64,000 nucleotides of DNA from Guptibacillus spartinae (lineage in GTDB: Bacteria; Bacillota; Bacilli; Bacillales; Guptibacillaceae): contig NZ_JAQQWU010000002.1 of NCBI RefSeq assembly GCF_028610625.1, forward strand, positions 186,001 through 250,000, written 5' to 3'. Positions 51,303-59,967 of the stretch are shown here, in pieces. Both the position numbers and the translations under genes were made by a program. Positions within the stretch are counted from its first letter, which is position 1. Each line of letters opens with the position of its first letter. The notes beneath the pieces were generated by a model. It was given only the letters and a program-made list of their open reading frames with translations, did no database searches and was not told where the DNA came from.

Positions 51303-52323
51303 ATGCATTCTTAATTTTCGTAACTAACAATTCAAGAATAAGCCTTTTATCCATTTTGCCTGTTTTCATTTCATAATCGGATTCTGCAATTTGATCTAGA
51401 ATATAGCGTAGTTTTTCTTCTTCAAAACTGCGACTTTGTTGTTGAGCAATTTTCACCGCATACGGATGCAACTTAAGCGTAGAAGCCATTTGCTTCTGTC
51501 CATATCCTCTTTTTGAAAGTTCACTTACCTGATAGATGATTCGGAATTGCCTACCGATTAATGAAAGAATTTTGATGGGCTCTTCATTAATCTTTAATAA
51601 ATCATATAGAATACGGAAAGCTTTGTTTAAATCTTGTCTGACGATACGATCGATGAGGGCAAAAATGTCATTTTCTAACGTTCTTGCCACAAGAAGGTCA
51701 ACGACCTCCGCATTCACAATGCCACCTTCCCCCACGTACAGCGCCATTTTATCAATTTCCTGTCGCAATAACATTAAATGACTACCGGTTAATTGAACGA
51801 GCCTTTCTTCGCCTTCCTGATCAAGAGAAACACCTTGTTCCTTTGCACGTTGCTGAAGCCATTCCCCTAGATGACTTTCTTGAAGTGATTCTGCTTTTAC
51901 AAAAGCTCCCGCTTTCTTAATCGTTTTTACCAATTTCTTTCGCTCATCAAGCTTTTCATAAGGTGCCTCTATAACAAGAATCGTAAAAGGAGATGGGTTT
52001 TCAGCATAGCGCTGAAGCGAATCGAGATCATGCTCAACTTTATTCTTATCCTTTACTGCTGTTAGAAATAAGGGGTTCTTTAATATAATGACGCGCTTTT
52101 CTCCTAGAAACGGCAGAGTTTCAGCATCTTCTACTGCTGCTTGTACTGGGGTTTCGTTCAAGTCATAATAAGCAAGTCCAAATTCTCTTTCTTCTTCTGG
52201 AAGCGCATGATCAATAATCATTTTTTGCAATTCATCAATCAAAAATGCTTCTGTTCCTGTTAACAGGTAAATGGAGTCTAACTGATCCTGTTTAATTTTT
52301 TTCTTTAAGTCTGAAATGGACAT
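51301..52323 (-). CDS. holA: DNA polymerase III subunit delta
   Basis: The clamp-loader subunit that opens the beta sliding clamp. The 340-residue protein shows the N-terminal clamp-binding region SIYLLTGTEAFLIDEL, then the AAA+-like domains without a P-loop, and a C-terminal collar. B. subtilis YqeN is the orthologue. GAGGTG precedes the ATG. It converges on rpsT and is divergent from yqzM. Confidence 0.93.
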   Translation of the reverse strand: MSISDLKKKIKQDQLDSIYLLTGTEAFLIDELQKMIIDHALPEEEREFGLAYYDLNETPVQAAVEDAETLPFLGEKRVIILKNPLFLTAVKDKNKVEHDLDSLQRYAENPSPFTILVIEAPYEKLDERKKLVKTIKKAGAFVKAESLQESHLGEWLQQRAKEQGVSLDQEGEERLVQLTGSHLMLLRQEIDKMALYVGEGGIVNAEVVDLLVARTLENDIFALIDRIVRQDLNKAFRILYDLLKINEEPIKILSLIGRQFRIIYQVSELSKRGYGQKQMASTLKLHPYAVKIAQQQSRSFEEEKLRYILDQIAESDYEMKTGKMDKRLILELLVTKIKNA

Positions 52324-52387
52324 CTATGTACACCTCGTTTTCATTCGTCCATTTCTATCCTAATCCGTCAAAACGATGTTGGCAAGT

Positions 52388-52561
52388 AGAAAAGGGAAGC
52401 CGGCTGCTATAACCAGCCTCCCATTTATAGTAAACGCTCCTTCGTAAGGCCTAGGACTCTTACGAAGCAACGATGTTCGGTTTGTAGTAGATAGGATATC
52501 CTATGCAAACTCAAAGTATGGGTGACAACTCTTTACAGGAAAGGGAGTGATTCTTTCGCAT
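52388..52561. other. Repeat-rich intergenic segment between holA and yqzM
   Basis: Between the divergent genes holA and yqzM lie 400 bases (52324-52725). The first part contains three inverted repeats: an imperfect GGGA...GGCTG / CAGCC...TCCC hairpin at 52394-52422 that, on the minus strand, is followed by TTTTC; a perfect CTTCGTAAG / CTTACGAAG repeat (52440-52448, 52459-52467); and a perfect 14-bp palindrome ATAGGATATCCTAT (52491-52504). A 25-codon frame begins with GTG at 52547, but nothing supports it as a gene. The remaining AT-rich part presumably holds the yqzM promoter, not resolved. Confidence 0.5.
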
Positions 52562-52725
52562 AATTTTATTTCACTAACTCCTGATCAGTTGTTGAAGAAT
52601 AAAGACATAAAGTGGAATACATGATACAATATTGTTTGAAATGTACCTTTTTAGGAAATCCCCTACATAACGACTACATAAGTAGTGAACAATGAATACG
52701 AAGGGGAAAGCAGGAGGGAAGGCAA

Positions 52726-52857
52726 ATGAACGAGTTTGAAAAAGATGTTCAAGCTAAGGATAATGACGCTGTTCAGTCAGCTGTCGGCTTTGCAGTACCA
52801 TTTTTATTCTTTTCCATCATTTTCTTCACGGCTGTAATCATTAAAGCTCTTGGCTAA
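52726..52857 (+). CDS. yqzM: YqzM small membrane protein
   Basis: A 43-residue protein read directly from the sequence: an N-terminal EFEKDVQAKDNDAVQSAVGF segment, then one membrane helix with PFLFFSIIFFTAVIIKAL. It matches the YqzM family, which lies between comEC and holA in Bacillus. CAGGAGGGAAGG precedes the ATG. It is divergent from holA and converges on comEC. Function unknown. Confidence 0.85.
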   Translation: MNEFEKDVQAKDNDAVQSAVGFAVPFLFFSIIFFTAVIIKALG

Positions 52858-52887
52858 ATAGACTGCCTTCTGGCAGTCTATTTTCCA
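52858..52887 (+). terminator. Terminator of yqzM
   Basis: The hairpin ATAGACTGCC TTCT GGCAGTCTAT is followed by TTTTCC. It overlaps the comEC stop codon (52878-52880) and may act for comEC too. Confidence 0.85.
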
Positions 52888-55163
52888 TTTAGCATAACGG
52901 ACCACTCTCCAGAGTTATGCCATTTATAAGTGTATCGAATTGTACCATAGACGTCTGTTCTAAGAATGGAAATACCGAGTTCTTTATACCGATTTACCAC
53001 TTCTTCACTAGGGTGCCCGTAACGATTGTTTTCTCCCACTGAAATGATTGCTAACTTTGGGACGATTGTTTCTAGAAACTCCTTTGAACTAGAAGTGGAG
53101 CTTCCGTGATGCCCCACTTTTAGCACATCAATTTGAGAAAGAGATACTTTAGACAGTAGCTGCTGTTCCCCCGCCTCTTCAAGATCACCTGTAAACAGCC
53201 AGCTGTATCCACCAACATTGGCTTGCATTATGATACTCCCATCGTTCTCCTCCTCCGTTTGGAGCGCCTGAATAATCGTAAACTGCGCCTCCCCAACGGT
53301 CCACGATTGCCCCTCTTTTGCATTTGAGACAGATACCTTATTTGATTTTGCAGTTTGTAGTAACTTCTTTTCGATTTCTGTCTGTTCTTTACTTCGATCA
53401 AGCAACATTTTTTTTACAGATATTCCTTCTAAAACTTCAATCGCTCCACCTGCGTGATCAAAATCACCATGAGAAAGAATAAATAAATCAACCTCACGAA
53501 TGCCCTTCGATTTTAAATAAGGAAGAACAATATCACGTCCAGTATCGAATATGGAATCCCTTTGCCTCCATTCTTCATCTTTTCCAAAACTCGGCTTTCC
53601 CCCTGTATCAATTAAGATAACCTGGCGTTTAAAAGGAAGTGTAATTAAGATGCTATCTCCTTGGCCAACATCAATGAACGTAATTTCCCCGGCTGGACTT
53701 AAATAGGGAGCAATATATAGAATCCCACAATAAAGCAACCAGATGACACCCGCTTTCATCATCCCTCCACGCTCCCATAACAGTGCTATAGAGAAACAGA
53801 TTACAAAAGCAAGAATAAGTCCACCTTCTGACAAGGCTCCAAATATTACGTTCATATTTAACTCCGAAAGAAACAAAAAAAACTGATGAATAAAGCTGAT
53901 CACCTTAGAAAGTAGTTCAGACACAACTGTAAAAAGGAATGTAAGAGAAAGAAAATCGAAGAAGAAAAGCAACAACAGTGTTGGTAATACAATAATTGAA
54001 ATAAATGGAACGTACAGGAGGTTTAACCCTAAACTAAGAATAGAAATTTGAGAGAAGTGATAAATGACTAGTGGAAATGAAACAACTTGTGCGAGAACTG
54101 ATAAAGCAAGAAGTTTAGTAAATGGATGGTGGTAACGCTTTAAAATTGTTTGAGAGGAAACGATTAAAGCAAATGCAATAAGAAAAGAAAGCTGAAACCC
54201 AATATGAAATGCATAGTAAGGATTTATTAACAGCGTCATTAAGCAAGCTACCGCAATGCCATCAAGAGGGTTAATCTTTAACTGATAACGCAAACTAAGA
54301 GCAACTGCCATAGCCATTATGGAAGCCCTTACTACCGATGGCGCACCGCCTGTAAAGATGAGATAAAAAGGATAAAAAAGGAGCAGTATACTATACGCTT
54401 TCTCTCTTGTCACGCCGATTCGTATTACGAACCAAAAAAATAGCCCTCCTATAACACCTACATGTAAACCAGATACAGCAAGTACATGACTAAGGCCCAA
54501 TTCTTGATAAGCTTCAATCACATCTGTCGGTAATAAACTGCGATCTCCAACCAATAAAGACGCTGCAATACCTTGCAATTGAATTGGGTAATTTAATGCA
54601 ATATCTGACACTACCTTTTGGCGATATTGATGGATTTTAGTAATAAAAGATGGAGATAAAGACTCACATGAAGGGCTTTCATTCAGTACATAAATCCAGT
54701 GAATTTTCTTATGATAAAGGTAACGTTCGTAGTTAAAAAGGGAAGGAACTCTTAGAGGTGATGGGGGTTTAAGTGATCCTGCCAATGAACAGGAGTCTCC
54801 AACTTGTAAAAGTTTCAATTCATTCTTTTCTTTTTCAGTTGCGAGGTAATACTGTACCTTTAATTTCTCCGAAGCTGTTGCCGCTTCGAAAGAAAGAGAA
54901 TCGCCTTCCATTTGAGGAAGCGAGGTGATTTTTCCTGTTAAAGCTACTTCTCCTTCTTTTAATGATGTGAAATTAGCGTCATTCACAAAAGCTGTATAAC
55001 TAAAAAACAGCAGGAAGGTAAGGCCAACAAATAGCATTAGCCTCTTCTTATCCCTCCATAACCAAAGCAACAAAACAATTCCTACGCAAACGGCATAGAA
55101 GGAATCGACACCGATCACGCCAAGTAGTGCAGAAAGAGCAAACAACCATATGTTTCCTTTCAT
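52878..55163 (-). CDS. comEC: ComEC/Rec2 DNA-uptake channel
   Basis: Forms the membrane channel for transforming DNA and probably degrades one strand. The 761-residue protein has N-terminal membrane segments, an OB-like extracellular domain (about 60-180), the Competence transmembrane domain (about 220-490) with LSHVLAVSGLHVGVIGGL, and a C-terminal metallo-beta-lactamase domain with LSHGDFDHAGGA near residue 563 and KVGHHGSSTSS. Length is close to full. Its ATG overlaps the comEB stop (TAATG). It ends the comEA-comEB-comEC operon. Confidence 0.94.
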   Translation of the reverse strand: MKGNIWLFALSALLGVIGVDSFYAVCVGIVLLLWLWRDKKRLMLFVGLTFLLFFSYTAFVNDANFTSLKEGEVALTGKITSLPQMEGDSLSFEAATASEKLKVQYYLATEKEKNELKLLQVGDSCSLAGSLKPPSPLRVPSLFNYERYLYHKKIHWIYVLNESPSCESLSPSFITKIHQYRQKVVSDIALNYPIQLQGIAASLLVGDRSLLPTDVIEAYQELGLSHVLAVSGLHVGVIGGLFFWFVIRIGVTREKAYSILLLFYPFYLIFTGGAPSVVRASIMAMAVALSLRYQLKINPLDGIAVACLMTLLINPYYAFHIGFQLSFLIAFALIVSSQTILKRYHHPFTKLLALSVLAQVVSFPLVIYHFSQISILSLGLNLLYVPFISIIVLPTLLLLFFFDFLSLTFLFTVVSELLSKVISFIHQFFLFLSELNMNVIFGALSEGGLILAFVICFSIALLWERGGMMKAGVIWLLYCGILYIAPYLSPAGEITFIDVGQGDSILITLPFKRQVILIDTGGKPSFGKDEEWRQRDSIFDTGRDIVLPYLKSKGIREVDLFILSHGDFDHAGGAIEVLEGISVKKMLLDRSKEQTEIEKKLLQTAKSNKVSVSNAKEGQSWTVGEAQFTIIQALQTEEENDGSIIMQANVGGYSWLFTGDLEEAGEQQLLSKVSLSQIDVLKVGHHGSSTSSSKEFLETIVPKLAIISVGENNRYGHPSEEVVNRYKELGISILRTDVYGTIRYTYKWHNSGEWSVMLNGK

Positions 55164-55726
55164 TACATACCGTATAATTTGGAAGCTTTCTCATATAAAG
55201 GCTTTACTTCAGTTGCATCAACACCTGCAGCCGATAGCTTATCTAATAAATCAGCGGTTAAATCAAGTTTTTCTTGACTATTCGTATCAAGAATCATTTC
55301 TTCAAGTTCTACCTGCCTAACCACTACACCAGCATCTTCAAATAACTCTACAGCATAGGGATGATTTTTATAATCTTCGGCATAAATGACTGTTTTAATT
55401 CCCGCTTGAATAATCGCTTTACAACAATTAATACAAGGGAAATGAGTAACATATATCTCCGCGCCAGTAGTTTGTACACCAAATTTAGCACATTGGATAA
55501 TGGCATTCATCTCGGCATGAATGGTTCGCACACAGTGATTATCAATGACATAACATCCTTCGTCTATACAATGAACCCCGCCAGAAACAGATCCATTGTA
55601 TCCCCCGGCAATCATACGTTTGTCTCTTACAATTGTTGCGCCAACAGTTAAACGAGTACACGTGCTTCTAAGAGCAAGCAAATGGCTTTGAGCCATAAAA
55701 TACTGATCCCACGAAATACGTTCCAT
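55163..55726 (-). CDS. comEB: ComE operon protein 2, dCMP deaminase family
   Basis: A 187-residue zinc-dependent deaminase-like protein. The zinc site is TIHAEMNAI (with catalytic Glu) and PCINCCKAI; GGYNGSVSGGVHC lies before it. In B. subtilis ComEB is not strictly needed for transformation. The ATG at 55726 follows TTGGGGGG; longer in-frame starts lack a binding site. It is second in the comE operon, directly coupled to comEC. Confidence 0.93.
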   Translation of the reverse strand: MERISWDQYFMAQSHLLALRSTCTRLTVGATIVRDKRMIAGGYNGSVSGGVHCIDEGCYVIDNHCVRTIHAEMNAIIQCAKFGVQTTGAEIYVTHFPCINCCKAIIQAGIKTVIYAEDYKNHPYAVELFEDAGVVVRQVELEEMILDTNSQEKLDLTADLLDKLSAAGVDATEVKPLYEKASKLYGM

Positions 55727-55790
55727 GGTTTTCCCCCCAATGTTTTTATCTTCTATTAGTTTGATCGAAATAATCCTTCTCGTCAATCAC

Positions 55791-56402
55791 TCATTGTACC
55801 GTGATTAAATCCTTTAATTTCTCAAAAGTTTTTTCGCCTATTCCACTTATATTCTGCAGATCCTCCACAACACCGAATGGCCCCTCTTCTTCTCTATACT
55901 GAATAATTGCCTCTGCTTTAGCAGGACCTATCCCAGGAAGTTGTTGAAGCTCGGTAAGATCAGCCGTATTAATTGAAATGAGAGAGGTTTCATTTTTAGC
56001 ACTACTTGCCACCGGTGTTTCCCCTAGTAACGGAACGTAAATCATCATCTCGTCAGTTACTTTTCCAGCGAGATTAAGCTGGGTTTGATCTGCTTCTTTC
56101 AGAAATCCGCCGGCCTTTTGAATCACATCCTTTACACGCCCATTTGTATGTACTTCATATACACCGGGTGTAGTGACTGCTCCCTTTACATCTACTAGGA
56201 CGATTGCACTCTCATTTCCTAAAGATGTAGGAGAAGCATCTTTTACTTGCTCTTGCTCCACCGATACCTCTTCTTCAAATGGAAATGGTTCTTCCTTGCC
56301 ACGAGGCACATCATAATAAAAAAATAAACCAATTCCAACTGTGAGCAAAATAAGACAGAGAAGTACCTTTTCACGTGGGGTTAACGCTTTAAGATGGTTC
56401 AT
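55791..56402 (-). CDS. comEA: ComEA DNA receptor
   Basis: The membrane-bound DNA receptor of transformation. The 203-residue protein has a single membrane segment (about 13-32), a charged linker, an SLBB/soluble domain (about 65-125) with VDVKGAVTTPGVYEV, and a C-terminal helix-hairpin-helix pair with LTELQQLPGIGPAKAEAII and ISGIGEKTFEKLKDL. The ATG at 56402 is chosen; the open frame upstream reads back through the divergent comER promoter region. Confidence 0.93.
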   Translation of the reverse strand: MNHLKALTPREKVLLCLILLTVGIGLFFYYDVPRGKEEPFPFEEEVSVEQEQVKDASPTSLGNESAIVLVDVKGAVTTPGVYEVHTNGRVKDVIQKAGGFLKEADQTQLNLAGKVTDEMMIYVPLLGETPVASSAKNETSLISINTADLTELQQLPGIGPAKAEAIIQYREEEGPFGVVEDLQNISGIGEKTFEKLKDLITVQ

Positions 56403-56503
56403 TACGCCTTCATACCTTTCGAATGTTTCTTCATCATAAACATATAATGAGACGTTCTTACATATGTTGTAGGAGAAATGTGTTTGGAAGGAGGGGGAGT
56501 TCA

Positions 56504-57340
56504 TTGAAAATCGGTGTTATTGGTACCGGCAATATGGGGACCATACTTGTGTCTTCCTTTATTGATTCTTGCGCCGTAATACCTTCCCATCTCACAATTG
56601 TGAATCGTTCAAGTGAAAAGGCTATAAAATTGAAGCAACAATACCCGTCATTACAGGTCGTTAAGAGCGCAGATGAAGTGGTAAAAAAATCTGACATGAT
56701 CTTTATTTGTGTGAAACCTCATGAATATTTCCCGCTGTTAAAAAAAATGCAGTCTAATCTAAAACAGCAACAATTAATTGTTTCAATTACAAGCCCGATA
56801 AAGGTTAGTGAGATTGAATCCTTTGTCGGTTGTGAAGTAGCTAGAGCCATTCCAAGCATTACGAACAGAGCACTTAGTGGTGCATCACTTGTCACGTTTG
56901 GAAGTCGTTGTTCCGAAGCCAACAAAGTGAAACTGCTTTATTTAATGTCACAAATTTCTACACCGATTGAAACAGAGGAAGAAATCACGAGAGTTTCCTC
57001 TGATATCGTGAGTTGTGGACCTGCTTTTTTAAGTTATTTGATCCAACAATTTATCGAAGGAGCAGTGACAGAAACGAACATATCAAATGAGCAAGCGACA
57101 ATCCTAGCAACAGAAATGCTTATTGGCATGGGAAAACTTCTTGAAAAAGATTATTTTTCTTTGGAGACTTTACAACGAAAAGTGACCGTAAAAGGAGGCG
57201 TTACAGGAGAAGGATTGAAAGTTCTCGAAGCAGAAACAGGAGAAATGTTTCATCATTTGATTCAGAGCACTCATAAAAAATTCGAGGAAGATCGAGAAGG
57301 CATCAAGCAGCAAGTAAAGGAAGAATCAAAGCAGAAATAA
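56504..57340 (+). CDS. comER: ComER, pyrroline-5-carboxylate reductase-like protein
   Basis: A 278-residue NAD(P)-binding protein of the P5C-reductase family, with GVIGTGNMGTILVSSF at the N-terminus and GLxVLEAETGEM-type C-terminus (KGGVTGEGLKVLEAETG). It is divergent from comEA, as in B. subtilis, where ComER influences sporulation and biofilm timing; it is not proven to be a proline enzyme. The start TTG at 56504 follows GGAAGGAGGGGG. The in-frame extension upstream would overlap the comEA leader and lacks a binding site. Confidence 0.9.
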   Translation: MKIGVIGTGNMGTILVSSFIDSCAVIPSHLTIVNRSSEKAIKLKQQYPSLQVVKSADEVVKKSDMIFICVKPHEYFPLLKKMQSNLKQQQLIVSITSPIKVSEIESFVGCEVARAIPSITNRALSGASLVTFGSRCSEANKVKLLYLMSQISTPIETEEEITRVSSDIVSCGPAFLSYLIQQFIEGAVTETNISNEQATILATEMLIGMGKLLEKDYFSLETLQRKVTVKGGVTGEGLKVLEAETGEMFHHLIQSTHKKFEEDREGIKQQVKEESKQK

Positions 57341-57393
57341 AGTGGTCTGTAGTTTGATTCGCTACGAATATAAAAACTCCTTTAATTGAAATT

Positions 57394-57427
57394 AAAAAAG
57401 AGTGATTTCAGATGAAATCACTCTTTT
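57394..57427. terminator. Bidirectional terminator between comER and yqeM
   Basis: The perfect hairpin AAAAAGAGTGATTTC / GAAATCACTCTTTTT has T runs on both strands between converging genes. Confidence 0.92.
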
Positions 57428-57429
57428 TC

Positions 57430-58158
57430 TTACTTAACTGCTCTGAAGAATATGCGCTCAGATGTTGATTTGGGTGGATTTGAAGTGAAATCAGCCGTCA
57501 CACAAATCATGTCAAAACCCGCTTCACTTAACCAATTTTTATATTCTTCAATTGAAAATGTTCTTTGATAATGCACTTCATCAAACCGTTCATATAATCC
57601 CTCTTCATTTTCAACAAAGAAGCTAAGTTCATGTTCAACGGCCCCTTTTTCTTCACCAGCAAAGCTGTTCCATATATAGGAGATGTCATCTTCACTACTT
57701 GAAAAAGTGTTCCCTACAAATAAGGATTGTATCTTATATAAGGAATGAACATCGAACAAAACAACACCACCAGGTTTTAGGTGTTGATATACCTTTGATA
57801 GAGTGGCTTGAACCCCTTCAATGTCACTTACATAATTTAAAGAATCACAAAAAATTGTAATGACATCATACAGCTCTCCCGTATCAAGCTCTCGCATATC
57901 TTGCTGTAAAAACTTGATAGGAAGTTTTGCTTGAATCGCTTTGTCTTGAGCAACCGAGAGCATATGTTCAGATAGATCAACCGCCGTCACTTCAAAACCA
58001 ACTTGAGCAAGCAGAATGGAACATTCACCTGTTCCCGAACCCAAATCAAGAACTTTACCAGTATCAGCTTCCTTTTTTACCAGGTCTACCCACTCACCAT
58101 ATGGAGCTTCTTCCATTAAACGATCATAAACATAAGAAAAGCGTTCATATGATTGCAT
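57430..58158 (-). CDS. yqeM: Class I SAM-dependent methyltransferase YqeM
   Basis: A 242-residue methyltransferase-fold protein. The SAM motif KVLDLGSGTGECSILLA is near residue 36 and ITIFCDSLNYV near 105. Substrate unknown. Last gene of the yqeG-yqeH-aroE-yhbY-nadD-yqeK-rsfS-yqeM cluster; its ATG is one base from the rsfS stop. GAGGAAAT within the end of rsfS may serve as ribosome binding site. Confidence 0.9.
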   Translation of the reverse strand: MQSYERFSYVYDRLMEEAPYGEWVDLVKKEADTGKVLDLGSGTGECSILLAQVGFEVTAVDLSEHMLSVAQDKAIQAKLPIKFLQQDMRELDTGELYDVITIFCDSLNYVSDIEGVQATLSKVYQHLKPGGVVLFDVHSLYKIQSLFVGNTFSSSEDDISYIWNSFAGEEKGAVEHELSFFVENEEGLYERFDEVHYQRTFSIEEYKNWLSEAGFDMICVTADFTSNPPKSTSERIFFRAVK

Positions 58159-58159
58159 C

Positions 58160-58513
58160 TTAAGCTAGAATTTCCTCAAGTGGTAAATGCGGAGCATCTC
58201 CCCAAAGCTTCTCAAGGTTATAATAGTGACGTTCATCCTTATGAAAAATGTGAACAATCACGCTTCCTAAGTCTACAAGAACCCAGCGAGCCTGATCATA
58301 ACCTTCAAGTCGTTTAATATCCATCCCTTGTTCTAATGCCTGATCTTTAATTTCTTTCGCAATTGCTTGAACTTGTTTTTCTGAATTCCCGTGGCATATT
58401 AAAAAGTAGTCCGCAATTAAGGAGATTCCATTCATATTAAGAGCTACGATATCTTCTGCTCTTTTATCGTCAGCTGCCCTGGCAGCAAGGTTAATCATTT
58501 GCTTTTCATTCAT
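58160..58513 (-). CDS. rsfS: Ribosomal silencing factor RsfS
   Basis: Binds ribosomal protein L14 and blocks 50S-30S joining when nutrients are limiting. The 117-residue protein shows the family features DYFLICHGNSEKQVQAIAKEI (in part), WVLVDLGSVIVHIF and YYNLEKLWGDAP. B. subtilis YqeL. GGAGG precedes the ATG. Confidence 0.95.
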   Translation of the reverse strand: MNEKQMINLAARAADDKRAEDIVALNMNGISLIADYFLICHGNSEKQVQAIAKEIKDQALEQGMDIKRLEGYDQARWVLVDLGSVIVHIFHKDERHYYNLEKLWGDAPHLPLEEILA

Positions 58514-58533
58514 TTAGTTTCCTCCATTTCTTC

Positions 58534-59100
58534 TCAGGCGTTTAAAGAATTTACAATGCTGTTGTACGTTAAGAACGTCGCCGGGTAAACGGGCTGATTC
58601 TTCTTCATTAAAAACTGCACAGTATTCCTGAGAGACAACGCAATTGCTTGGTCAAGATCTTTTTGCACAACTTCTCTAACTTCATCTACCCCAGGAAATG
58701 ACCTGCCTGGCTCAATGTAATCAGCAATAAACACACACTTTTCCATTAACGTCATATTCGGACGACCTGACGTATGGTATTTAATCGCATTTAGAATCTC
58801 TTCATCTTCTATGCCTATCTCACTACGCACTAAATAAGCTCCAACCGGAGCGTGCCAAAGTTCGGGTGAATACTCGAGTAGATCTTTTTTGAGCGGCTGC
58901 TCAAGTATAATTTGGCGCATTTCATCCTTCGGCCTAAACTTTGCGTAATCATGAAAAATAGCAGCAATTTCAGTTCTTTGACGATCTGCCCCGTATTTCT
59001 CTGCGAGCTCAACCGCTGTATCCGTTACCCCAATTGTATGAACATAGCGATGCTCTGTTAAATGGGGCTTAACAATTTTTAACGCTTCAGTTCGATTCAT
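58534..59100 (-). CDS. yqeK: Bis(5'-nucleosyl)-tetraphosphatase / HD hydrolase YqeK
   Basis: A 188-residue HD-domain hydrolase that splits diadenosine tetraphosphate into two ADP. The motifs are H in RYVHTIGV, AAIFHDYAKF, and AIKYHTSGRPNM. The ATG at 59100 follows GAGGAGGG and overlaps the nadD end by 14 bases. It lies between nadD and rsfS, as in nearly all Firmicutes. Confidence 0.93.
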   Translation of the reverse strand: MNRTEALKIVKPHLTEHRYVHTIGVTDTAVELAEKYGADRQRTEIAAIFHDYAKFRPKDEMRQIILEQPLKKDLLEYSPELWHAPVGAYLVRSEIGIEDEEILNAIKYHTSGRPNMTLMEKCVFIADYIEPGRSFPGVDEVREVVQKDLDQAIALSLRNTVQFLMKKNQPVYPATFLTYNSIVNSLNA

Positions 59101-59677
59101 ATAATCCCTCCTCTGCAATAAAAGTTCGGACGGATTCAGGAAGTAGATATCTTACGCTCTTCTTTTCGTATAAATTTCTTCTTAATTCACTTGACGAGAT
59201 ATCGATTTGCGGCACATCAATAACGAATACGTTGAACTGCTCCTTATCTGGATGATAACCCGGTCGATTCACTCCAATAAATGAAATCATACGAGACAAT
59301 TCATCAATGCGATGCCAGTTTGGTAAATCCTCAATCATGTCTCCACCAATGATAAAATAAAAATCGATCGCGGGATAATTCTCTTTCAAAATTTCAATAG
59401 TATCAATCGTATAAGACCGGTCATTACGTTCAAATTCGATTAACGAAAGTTTGAACTGAGGATTCCCTTCAATTGCGAGTTGAACCATTTTAACTCTTTG
59501 ATGATTATCAGTAATATCGTGACCATTTTTATGAGGGGGGCGATGGCTAGGCATAAACCATACTTCATCAAGCTTACATGTTTCAAGCACCCCTTGCGCA
59601 ATCGTTAAATGTCCAAGATGAGGGGGGTCAAATGTTCCGCCAAGTATGCCGACTCTCAACCTTTTTTCCTCAGCCAT
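59087..59677 (-). CDS. nadD: Nicotinate-nucleotide adenylyltransferase
   Basis: Converts nicotinate mononucleotide to deamido-NAD in NAD synthesis. The 196-residue protein has the nucleotidyl-transferase motif GILGGTFDPPHLGHLTIA and the C-terminal ISSSELRRN motif. Its ATG overlaps the yhbY stop (TAATG). Confidence 0.96.
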   Translation of the reverse strand: MAEEKRLRVGILGGTFDPPHLGHLTIAQGVLETCKLDEVWFMPSHRPPHKNGHDITDNHQRVKMVQLAIEGNPQFKLSLIEFERNDRSYTIDTIEILKENYPAIDFYFIIGGDMIEDLPNWHRIDELSRMISFIGVNRPGYHPDKEQFNVFVIDVPQIDISSSELRRNLYEKKSVRYLLPESVRTFIAEEGLYESN

Positions 59678-59967
59678 TACGGAAGAATAATTTCTTTATT
59701 CTCTTCTGATTCTTTATAAAGCACAATCATATTACCAATAATTTGAACGAGCTCTGCTCCAGTTGCGGTGGATAATTGCTCTCCTACACTATTACGATCT
59801 TCCTCACAATTTTGAAGAATGCTTACTTTAATAAGCTCTCTCGCCTCTAACGCTTCTTCAATTTGCATTGTCATATTTTCATTAACGCCGCCTTTACCTA
59901 CTTGAAAAATAGGATTAAGACGATTCGCTTTTGCACGTAAAAAACGTTTTTGTTTACCTGTTAACAT
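59677..59967 (-). CDS. yhbY: YhbY / RNA-binding CRM-domain protein (YqeI)
   Basis: A 96-residue CRM-domain RNA-binding protein associated with pre-50S ribosome assembly. It starts LTGKQKRFLRAKANRLNP, and contains the GxxG-type loop in QVGKGGVNEN. The ATG at 59967 follows AGGAGG, and it overlaps the end of aroE by seven bases. In B. subtilis it is yqeI. Confidence 0.93.
   Translation of the reverse strand: MLTGKQKRFLRAKANRLNPIFQVGKGGVNENMTMQIEEALEARELIKVSILQNCEEDRNSVGEQLSTATGAELVQIIGNMIVLYKESEENKEIILP

Noticed and set aside
52547-52624. 25-codon frame beginning with GTG before yqzM
   Set aside because: Too short, the GTG lies inside the only binding-site-like sequence, and nothing recognisable is encoded; kept only as a remark.
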